A stretch of DNA of 63,061 bases from an uncultured Collinsella sp. (GTDB lineage Bacteria; Actinomycetota; Coriobacteriia; Coriobacteriales; Coriobacteriaceae): NCBI GenBank assembly GCA_958415665.1, contig CATYZK010000011.1:1-63061 (forward strand). Reading direction: 5' to 3'. Shown here piece after piece: positions 1 to 6,925 of the stretch; the stretch's first letter is position 1, and the number at the start of each line of letters is the position of its first letter. Below the pieces are notes generated by a model. The model did not search any database. It was not told the DNA's origin and saw only the letters and a program-made list of their open reading frames with translations. The position numbers were made by a program, and so were the translations under genes.

Positions 1-328
1 GCTTGACCGGCTTGCCGCAGCGGGCGTCGCCCGAGACGTCGAGCGACTCGAGGGAGTAGCGCTCGGCCACCGCGACCGTGCGGGTCATGTGCTTCTGGCC
101 GGAGCCGTCGATCACGTCGAGGTAGACGGTGTACTCGCCCGGCTCGGTCGGGGTCCACTCGCAGGAGGATGAGGCGGAGGGCTGCTGGGCGACGCCCCAC
201 TTGGCCCAGCCGTCCTTCTCCCAGACGAACTTGTACTTGAGGCCGGAGGCGTCGCCGGACACCTTGGCCTGCAGCTTGACCGGCTTGCCGCAGCGGGCGT
301 CGCCCGAGACGTCGAGCGACTCGAGGGA
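1..328 (-). repeat. Tandem 273-bp (91-residue) wall-repeat units inside the amidase gene
   Basis: Bases 1-56 recur exactly at 274-329, a period of 273 bp, which is 91 codons. The encoded units share S-L-E-S-L-D-V-S-G-D and C-G-K-P-V-K motifs. A more divergent, AT-richer unit lies just upstream (about 330-620). Exact identity of the overlapping part suggests recent unit duplication. Copy number cannot be told because the array runs off the window. Confidence 0.85.
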
Positions 329-1930
329 CCAATTAACAACTTTGTATTTAGAAGTGCTAGTCACATAGCCATTAGAGTCAATGACATCAGCATAGATCTC
401 ATATTCACCAGCCTGAGGCAGGGTCCAAGAAATCGACGGCGAAGTTAAGTCTTGACCGATTACACCCCAATTGGAATCACTCCAATCAGACCCAGCCTTA
501 TGCCAAACAAACTTATATCTAAGACCATCGGTCTTGCCGCTAACGCTTACACCGATTTTTACCGTAGACCCCGTACATCCCAATTCTTCCGAGAAGATAA
601 TTCCATTGACGGAGTAAGGATGCGGGAACTGAGCGATAATCGCAGCAGCATCAGCCTCTCCAAGACGACGACAGCCATCATCGGAGAAATAGTTGGCCAC
701 GTCACCGTAATTCGAGATAAAGCCATGCTCGATAAGAATGCCAGGAATCCCCTGCTCCCGGGCACAACGAATAACAGCGAACTCGTCGCCAACTTCCATT
801 TGAAATACGCCACGGTATGTTAGTCCCATAGCAGCAAGGTTGTTCATAACTTTATTGGCAAGCTCAACCGAAACCTGCGTATAGTCGGTGCCATTTGCGG
901 TAGGAGCATAAACCTCTGCGCCGTGCGCACCTGAAGACCCAGAGTTGATGTGGAAACTAACAAAAGCCTGCGCCCCCTGGTCAATGCAGCGTTGCACACG
1001 ATAGAGATAGTCATTACTGGGATAGTAACCGGATTGCTCACGCGCAAGAACGACCTTAAAGCCATACGCTTCGAGTTTATTTTTGCAAGCCACCATGATC
1101 TTCCAGGTAAGGTCAGCTTCGCTTTTGCCATTGCCCTGCGCGCCGGAATCTACTCCGCCATGACCAGCATCAAGCGCAATTACCCCCACATTGCGTGCGG
1201 AGCGCTCAGAGTAGGTAGAAATGCCGTCGGGCGAATCAGCGCATTCCAACGCCTGCTGGATCGATTGAGCTTCAACGGCATTACCATCGCCGTCCGCATA
1301 GTAAACAGAGGTGCCCTCGGAGCTTACGGAGCTGTCAACAACCGTAAAAGAATAATCTCTGTCGGAAAGATCTACCTCATACTCAGCGTCATCCCCCTGC
1401 AAAACATAGGTAATTGAAGTAAGGAAATATGTGTTGAGCTTCAGCTCTGAGCCGAAAATAAATGCGGCAGAATTATCAGCCTTTGCAGAAGCGATGGCAG
1501 TTCCTTGAACTCCATTGGCGCTCACATAGTTAAGCGTTGCGGAAGCGATGATATCGCTGTCATTAGGGGTGGCAAAGGCAGCTACCTGATCAGTCCCGCT
1601 AGAAAGGCTAGGATAGGCAAGGTAGATGTATTGGAAGGAAGAACCGATCGATTCGACCTCCTGCTCAGGCACAGAAACCTCTGCGCCAAAATCATCATCA
1701 GCCGTCTCCTCGGCACCTGCTGGAATGGATTGATCGACAGCAATGTTGCCGCCGGCGGAATCCTCGTCACGCGAGGCTACGCCATCATCCACGGACACAG
1801 CACCCGATGCAGTATCCATAGACTTCGAGTTATCTGCGGCATAGGCAGCGGTTACAGGCCCCATCAAAGATGAGACCGTCAATAGAGCGGCCAGAGAAAA
1901 AGCTGTTGAGACACGCAACGTCTTTTTCAT
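1..1930 (-). CDS. Secreted N-acetylmuramoyl-L-alanine amidase with C-terminal repeats (3' end outside window)
   Basis: The frame is open from ATG at 1930 to the window edge, giving 643 residues without a stop. A signal peptide ends near AYA-AD (about residue 32). An uncharacterised N-terminal region precedes an Amidase_3-type zinc domain: DAGHGG near residue 257, HINSG near 326 and IEHGFISN near 398 carry the expected His, His and Glu ligands. This family cleaves the MurNAc-L-Ala bond of peptidoglycan outside the cell. From about residue 436 come wall-type beta repeats of about 91 residues (Y-K-F-V-W and W-G-V cores, G-E-Y-x-V/I-Y endings). The catalytic part is near 50% GC while the last repeats are much GC-richer and almost identical, suggesting recent expansion or exchange of repeat units. 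The C-terminus is not visible. Confidence 0.88.
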   Translation of the reverse strand, partial: MKKTLRVSTAFSLAALLTVSSLMGPVTAAYAADNSKSMDTASGAVSVDDGVASRDEDSAGGNIAVDQSIPAGAEETADDDFGAEVSVPEQEVESIGSSFQYIYLAYPSLSSGTDQVAAFATPNDSDIIASATLNYVSANGVQGTAIASAKADNSAAFIFGSELKLNTYFLTSITYVLQGDDAEYEVDLSDRDYSFTVVDSSVSSEGTSVYYADGDGNAVEAQSIQQALECADSPDGISTYSERSARNVGVIALDAGHGGVDSGAQGNGKSEADLTWKIMVACKNKLEAYGFKVVLAREQSGYYPSNDYLYRVQRCIDQGAQAFVSFHINSGSSGAHGAEVYAPTANGTDYTQVSVELANKVMNNLAAMGLTYRGVFQMEVGDEFAVIRCAREQGIPGILIEHGFISNYGDVANYFSDDGCRRLGEADAAAIIAQFPHPYSVNGIIFSEELGCTGSTVKIGVSVSGKTDGLRYKFVWHKAGSDWSDSNWGVIGQDLTSPSISWTLPQAGEYEIYADVIDSNGYVTSTSKYKVVNWSLESLDVSGDARCGKPVKLQAKVSGDASGLKYKFVWEKDGWAKWGVAQQPSASSSCEWTPTEPGEYTVYLDVIDGSGQKHMTRTVAVAERYSLESLDVSGDARCGKPVK

Positions 1931-3068
1931 ATCGAATCCCCCGTCACAAACAATTGTTACTAAGGGTAGATTATCTTACAAACCGTCTCACATCGGAAGT
2001 CCAGCTGCCCAAAGCGCGGGGATTGTTCACTCGGTTGCTTGACCCACTCGACCGGCACTCATAAATCAACAATCTAATCTACAGCCCATTGTTCAGCGGA
2101 TTTTGCCCACGCCTCACTCATGTGTTCAATCGCCACATGCGCTACCGTAGCCCCAGCATCAGCTATGCCGGACATGTCAGACCCCGCCCGCAGGCGCCAC
2201 AATGCACGCAAGCATGGGCAACCCGAGCCCGAAGGTTACATCGCCATCCGGGACGGTCTCATCCAGTCAAGAAGTATCAACGGCAAGTATCCGTCCGGCG
2301 CACCGTCACCGAACAGCACATCAAGCAGGCACGCGCCATAGGAACGCGAGCCCTCCCCAGCACCCAAGCGCGCAGCAACCACGCATCCACCTACACGAAC
2401 AGTCAAGCTGTCCGCGGCACAGGAAGACCCACCCAGCAAAACGCACGAGCAGACTACAGCAACAAACAGACTGCAGCAACAACGATGAATTAAATAGACG
2501 GCAGACATGACCGTTGCGATTCACAGGGCGAGTCAATAAGCCGCATCAGAAAATGATTGGAGGCAGCACGGTCACGGAATTGAAATCAAAATCCCGATTC
2601 AGACTTATGGCAGATTGAGCGCCCACAGCAACAGACGATTCGACGTAAATCGTTTAAGCGCACGGCAGGCGCAAGAAGAATATAAGGCGGTTTTCTGCTG
2701 GCTGTCAGCCGCGGCATCCTCACGGAAACCTGATAGTCGCCGGAATCATAGCCCCCGGCGCGGACTCACCTTATCTCCCCGGTGCGGGCTCGATATCCTC
2801 TCGGATATCTAATCGTCTTGGACTTTAACTTGCCCAAGCACAGTACAGCTTTTACGTGCCGCCACACGGAGCATAGCTCGGGGATTATTTTCCAAAACAT
2901 AGACCTTCGAAGCAACTTAGGTTCAAGTACGAACCAGCAAAACAGACACTGGATACAAGTCTTGGCTAATAGCTGCACGAGATGCTATATGCGTCCATAC
3001 CAGACGGTAGACAAGTATTCGTTATAATTGAATTAAATTAATAGCTTTGGCAAGTATAGGAGTTCGTT
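1931..3068. other. Long gap without a convincing gene
   Basis: About 1.1 kb separates the amidase from the HEPN-like gene. 2000-2500 is GC-richer than its neighbours and holds only short overlapping ORFs of odd composition on both strands; a minus-strand Cys/Leu-rich 90-codon frame (2236-2508) starts like a lipoprotein but matches nothing I recognise. A perfect small palindrome GATATCC-GAGA-GGATATC lies near 2795-2812. TATAAT at 3023-3028 is a plausible -10 element for the gene starting at 3069. The stretch may be decayed mobile DNA. Confidence 0.4.
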
Positions 3069-3575
3069 ATGCTGGAGTACATTGAAGATGCACGCAGAGC
3101 ACTAAATGCTAAAGCTTATTATTCAGCCCTATGTTTTTCTCTTACGCTGCCAGACGTCTGCGCTCAAGTCGAGTATCCAAACGAAAAGACAGTAGGAGTT
3201 CGGTACAGCCGTTGGATCAATCAATTTGTTGACACTTCAGCTTTTATTCATGACCAAAGTATGCTAAACGGAAATGATTTCGGAGAGTTCATCTATAAAA
3301 TACGTTGCTCAATTGTTCACAGCGGAAATTTGGATCTAAATTTGAAATCTGGGCACGAAGTCAACTTCCAGCTAATCAATTCAGACTTTGGAGACGGAAA
3401 GGCTTTAGCGATTAATATAGACGCTGACAATCCAATTATCGAATTACCCATTTATGACCTAATCACTGAGCTGCTTGATAGCGTTGAAGACTACTATTCC
3501 TCGCAAAATAATAAGACGCAATTTGAAAAACACTTTGTTAAGCTGATTAATCCATTATTTATTGTAAAAGACTAG
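3069..3575 (+). CDS. HEPN-like protein of unknown function
   Basis: A 168-residue protein starting at ATG 3069 behind AGGAG. It is mostly helical by composition, with no signal peptide or membrane segment. The motif R79-C-S-I-V-H84 fits the R-x4-6-H signature of HEPN ribonucleases, preceded by a helix (F-G-E-F-I-Y-K-I) as in that fold. HEPN proteins often act as RNA-cutting toxins or immunity effectors; whether this one cuts RNA is inference. The gene is AT-rich relative to the rest of the window and stands alone, with no antitoxin (MNT-type) gene beside it. A strong hairpin follows. I do not recognise the exact family. Confidence 0.6.
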   Translation: MLEYIEDARRALNAKAYYSALCFSLTLPDVCAQVEYPNEKTVGVRYSRWINQFVDTSAFIHDQSMLNGNDFGEFIYKIRCSIVHSGNLDLNLKSGHEVNFQLINSDFGDGKALAINIDADNPIIELPIYDLITELLDSVEDYYSSQNNKTQFEKHFVKLINPLFIVKD

Positions 3576-3580
3576 CCCAA

Positions 3581-3620
3581 GGGGCTAACGACTCGTCACC
3601 GTTACAGGCTCGTTAGCCCC
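3581..3620 (+). terminator. Hairpin after the HEPN-like gene
   Basis: GGGGCTAACGA pairs with TCGTTAGCCCC across an 18-nt loop, followed by CTATTTCT. It starts 6 nt after the stop codon at 3575. The T-run is weak. Confidence 0.6.
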
Positions 3621-3684
3621 CTATTTCTCAATGTCTTTCATATCAACAGAAAGCCAACTCCCGAAGAGCATTTCAACAATCTAA

Positions 3685-4272
3685 AGCGCCCTCAGTAAGG
3701 GCGTAACAGATGGAAATGGCGCAGGCAACGGATTATGGCTTCTTGACAGTATTGTCGACGCAGCATCTGGTTCTCTCGATATTCAGTCTGACGGCATTGG
3801 TTATAGAAAGGTTCACAAATACAACGGGGCAGACGCTACAATCGCATTCAGAAATGTCAACACCCCGGAACGCGGAAGCACGTTAGTAGATTTTCAAGTC
3901 TCGACAAACTCATCAATATCCATGTCCGACATTTTTGAGGGAAACTCGCCAGTCAATTTTTGGAAAGAATCCCATGAAACCGACCCCTCGGGCAGAAGCC
4001 TCCGACTTCGCCTGGCTGACGAATCGTCCGGATTTGGAAGCAGATACGACGCTGCTAAAATGCGCTGTTTAGCATTAAACATGGCTAGCGATGCAGATGA
4101 TAAAGTCTGTTTGGACTTTGCAGATGTGCCATTCATCAGCCTATCGTTCGCAGATGAGTTTATAAACAAATTGATGCGCGAGGTAGGCCTAGTCACCTTC
4201 ATTAAAAAATACGCTATTGTGAATCTATGCCAATCTTGCGCCGAAGCAATTGATTACATCACTAGAAACTAA
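3685..4272 (+). pseudogene. 5'-truncated ATPase plus STAS-like (DUF4325-type) gene
   Basis: The frame is open from 3685 after an in-frame TAA at 3682, but the first ATG is only at 3922. The part before this ATG is coding-like: it carries a G-N-G-A-G-N-G-L GHKL-type ATP-lid motif, then W-L-L-D-S-I-V and R-G-S-T-L-V-D-F strands, as in the C-terminal half of histidine-kinase-like ATPases. The part after 3922 (116 residues) looks like a STAS-like DUF4325 domain with S-F-A-D-E-F-I-N-K-L. Intact relatives, as I recall them, join both parts; here the ATPase N-terminus is missing. A short protein from ATG 3922 could still be made, but no good ribosome site precedes it. Confidence 0.6.
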
Positions 4273-4402
4273 GGTCTGACGCGTAACAGCAGACTGAGAA
4301 GCTGAAGACCCTTAAACAAACAGTCTCTTATGCAGGAGTAATATGGTAAATATTGGTGATGCATTATTTCTTTCGTAAATTGACAACCCTAGATCGGAAA
4401 AT

Positions 4403-5164
4403 CTATTCTGCTTTTTCCACAATCTGAGCAGTTAGAGAACTAACAACGGACAATTCGGTATTCTGGTCAATTATTTCATCTTCAAGCACGCCATCGTCTG
4501 TTTCTATCATTTCCTCCCCGTATATCGGATTATAGGAAATTTGAATATCGGCCTGCTGCGCAAAAGGGCAGCCAACGATGTTCTCATATCTGAATAAAAG
4601 CAGAGCGGTTCCTTTTTTTCTAAAGCTTGCCAACGAAGCTTCAAATTTATAAACCCCGTCCTGAGGAACGCATAAACGATGCTGATCCATGGACGAAGCT
4701 TTGCCAAAAGCCGAATCATCCTTCAAACGAAGTCGACAGGCCGGCCCATCCCCAACATTGCGAATTTCGATAGAGAGACGCACGGCCTCATTTACCGTGC
4801 TTGTCCAGATACCCTTATCTCCATCGATGTCGACAGGTTTATCGTCAACCAACACCTTATCGATTATAAAAAACGGGCGCTTAGTATTTTCCCTTTTAAA
4901 CTCATCTTGTTGCCTCTGCAGATTACGATCAAGCTTATTCAGTCTCTCGGTCTGATAGACCGAATACAGCGCAAGAGAAATGGAACCGGCACCAACAGCA
5001 GCAGAGCCGATATATCCAAGCAAATCCCCTGAATCAAAACGCGCTTCAAAGACTGCGCAAGGCGCCTCATACATAAATAGAACATTCACCAACAACGGAG
5101 CACAAAATAGAAATGTCACTACAGTAATTAAGATAAAAAGAAGCCTATGAGTTGTCATTTTCAT
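4403..5164 (-). CDS. Two-helix membrane protein of unknown function
   Basis: 253 residues from ATG 5164. Two hydrophobic helices (about residues 8-32 and 48-68) are followed by a charged coiled-coil stretch (L-N-K-L-D-R-N-L-Q-R-Q-Q-D-E-F) and a soluble C-terminal domain of about 160 residues rich in beta-type sequence. I do not recognise the family. The start was chosen because the ATG overlaps the stop of an upstream 24-codon ORF (TAATG), which suggests translational coupling; TTG at 5170 is the alternative. Codon use is AT-rich, like the surrounding island. No partner other than the small ORF is visible on this strand. Confidence 0.65.
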   Translation of the reverse strand: MKMTTHRLLFILITVVTFLFCAPLLVNVLFMYEAPCAVFEARFDSGDLLGYIGSAAVGAGSISLALYSVYQTERLNKLDRNLQRQQDEFKRENTKRPFFIIDKVLVDDKPVDIDGDKGIWTSTVNEAVRLSIEIRNVGDGPACRLRLKDDSAFGKASSMDQHRLCVPQDGVYKFEASLASFRKKGTALLLFRYENIVGCPFAQQADIQISYNPIYGEEMIETDDGVLEDEIIDQNTELSVVSSLTAQIVEKAE

Positions 5165-5238
5165 TAGCAAAACCCCCGTACGAGAGTCTTCTTAAGAGTC
5201 TCAAGAATTTCAATCTGTCGTTTCATGTCAAATCGCAT
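5164..5238 (-). CDS. 24-residue small ORF coupled to the membrane protein gene
   Basis: ATG 5238 opens a 24-codon frame whose TAA shares its last A with the ATG of the next gene. AGGA lies about 8 nt upstream. The peptide starts M-R-F-D-M-K-R-Q and ends V-R-G-F-C; it is charged and helical. It could be a leader that couples translation or a true microprotein. Without comparison to other genomes this is tentative. Confidence 0.35.
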   Translation of the reverse strand: MRFDMKRQIEILETLKKTLVRGFC

Positions 5239-5498
5239 CTTTATATTCCTATCGTAAGTTATATCGAGATTTATCGATTTATATAAACTTGTATAAGCTT
5301 ATCGTGGAATATCGTTTGTTTCGACCCGCTAAATCCAACATATCGAGACAGGCAATTACCGCAGGATAGAAAGTTATTACACCTGTAAAAGTCATCGGTT
5401 CGTTCTAACAGACATGTTGATTGACCCGTTACCCACTGCTTGAGTGAAATCGACCCCAACATGGTAAAGTAGTCGCAACAGGCAACCATGGAGGAACA

Positions 5499-5951
5499 AT
5501 GCTCAGCATTCACTACGGCGACAGAGACGATGTGATTTATGACACGTCGACATTCTTTGATTACAGCTATTCTCCCTCTTGGCTGCAAGATCCCCTGTCA
5601 CAGCGCATTATCAAATCTATTGATAATGGCACTGTTCTTGGCGCAAACGCAATTGACACCAAGGTGCTTGGCGTTATTCCGCCAGAGAAACTATCAACTG
5701 GCACCAAAACACTTCTACTGATGCTCTTTATGCCTCAAAATCTCTACAACGCCTCAACCTGCGGAGATAATTGCGCCTATTGGATCTTGCGTATCGCCTC
5801 CAAGCATGACATCACCATCAACCTCTACCATATGATGGATTTTGGCAAAGCGCGTTTCACAGCCCGTGTCATCAATTCTGGACAGATTGTTCATACCATG
5901 GATGAGCTTGTCCTTATCTCGGCAAAATGTCTGAGGGAGGCTCGAGCATGA
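5499..5951 (+). CDS. DUF4869-like protein
   Basis: 150 residues from ATG 5499 behind GGAGG. The opening (L-S-I-H-Y-G-D), an internal G-V-I-P-P-E-K-L-S-T-G-T-K-T-L-L-L-M strand and C-G-D-N-C-A-Y-W-I-L-x-I-A resemble the DUF4869 family of gut bacteria, recalled from memory. Function is unknown. The stop codon overlaps the start of the ATPase gene (ATGA at 5948-5951), so the two are translated as a pair and probably work together. It is AT-richer than the glycan locus beyond, consistent with transfer, perhaps from Firmicutes. Confidence 0.72.
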   Translation: MLSIHYGDRDDVIYDTSTFFDYSYSPSWLQDPLSQRIIKSIDNGTVLGANAIDTKVLGVIPPEKLSTGTKTLLLMLFMPQNLYNASTCGDNCAYWILRIASKHDITINLYHMMDFGKARFTARVINSGQIVHTMDELVLISAKCLREARA

Positions 5952-6925
5952 GAGGGGAATACCAGCTGACCGTAAGGACCAATAAAGTTCAGGTCAAACT
6001 CACCATTCGCCGAAACCTCACCATCATCCAAGGCAAAAGCGCAACAGGCAAAACCACCCTGTTGGACAGCCTCCGTGCATACGAAAACCTAGGAGCCCAA
6101 AGCGGGATAATCGTTAATTGCGCAGCCCCCTGCCGCGTCATCGGCGGCAAAGATTGGGAAGCGCAACTCGGCCGCATCGATAACAGCATCGTGTTTGTGG
6201 ACGATACGCAAAAATTCGTAAGGAGCCATGCATTCCAGCATGCAGCTCGGCACAGTTCCAACTACTACGTCATCGTTGCGAGGGATGAATTGCCCCAGCT
6301 CCCCTATAGCGTGGATGAGATCTATGGCCTCAAAAACACCAACAAGGCCACAACAAAATATCCTGTCTACACGCGCACGTACACTTCTACCTACCGCATT
6401 TACGGAGACGAGCTCTACGATGGAGATCAGCCAGAAGAAGTCATCGTCGAAGACAGCAATGCCGGCTATGAGTTCTTTAAAGTCCTGTGCGCCAAAAGTA
6501 AAATTCGCTGCGTAAGTGCCGGTGGCAAATCAAACATATACGAAACCGCTCTGAGCTCCCCAGCCCAAAATTTGCTCGTAATTGCAGATGGGGCCGCTTT
6601 TGGGCCCGAGATGCCCTATGTCTATTCGCTCAGGAGATTTAAGAGGATCGAGCTCTTTTTGCCGGAATCGTTTGAATGGCTTGTGCTGAGATCGGGGCTC
6701 TTCAACGATGTCGAAACGCAAGACATGCTCCTTCATCCTGCCGATTTCATCGACTGCGAGAAGTTCTTCAGTTGGGAACAGTTCTTTACTAAACAGCTTA
6801 GGGAGCTGACCAGAGACAGCTACCTAGCCTATAAAAAAGAAGCTCTCAATCCCGCCTACCTACAGCAACATGAGCTCAACACGATTGCCGAATCGCTACC
6901 CAAACTCGGAATCACTTCGAACTAG
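5948..6925 (+). CDS. P-loop ATPase paired with DUF4869-like protein
   Basis: 325 residues from ATG 5948, preceded by GGAGG inside the upstream gene. Walker A is G-K-S-A-T-G-K-T-T (residues 29-37), and a Walker B-like N-S-I-V-F-V-D-D lies at 79-86. The first 140 residues form the NTPase; the remaining part is unassigned. No membrane segment is seen. The four-base overlap with the preceding gene implies a two-gene operon. The stop codon interlocks with that of the convergent glycosyltransferase gene (CTAG at 6922-6925), so no terminator separates them. The role could be regulatory or defensive; the sequence alone does not say. Confidence 0.72.
   Translation: MRGEYQLTVRTNKVQVKLTIRRNLTIIQGKSATGKTTLLDSLRAYENLGAQSGIIVNCAAPCRVIGGKDWEAQLGRIDNSIVFVDDTQKFVRSHAFQHAARHSSNYYVIVARDELPQLPYSVDEIYGLKNTNKATTKYPVYTRTYTSTYRIYGDELYDGDQPEEVIVEDSNAGYEFFKVLCAKSKIRCVSAGGKSNIYETALSSPAQNLLVIADGAAFGPEMPYVYSLRRFKRIELFLPESFEWLVLRSGLFNDVETQDMLLHPADFIDCEKFFSWEQFFTKQLRELTRDSYLAYKKEALNPAYLQQHELNTIAESLPKLGITSN

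Noticed and set aside
2236..2508. Minus-strand 90-codon frame with a lipoprotein-like start
   Set aside because: Composition (Cys/Gly/Leu-rich), no ribosome site and no recognisable domain; the following frames look equally random.
4343..4378. 11-residue ORF with AGGAG
   Set aside because: Too short to call; could be the remnant of a gene after the broken ATPase/STAS gene, mentioned only in findings.
5271..5588. 105-codon minus-strand frame opposite the DUF4869-like gene
   Set aside because: Overlaps the start of a better supported gene and lacks coding character.
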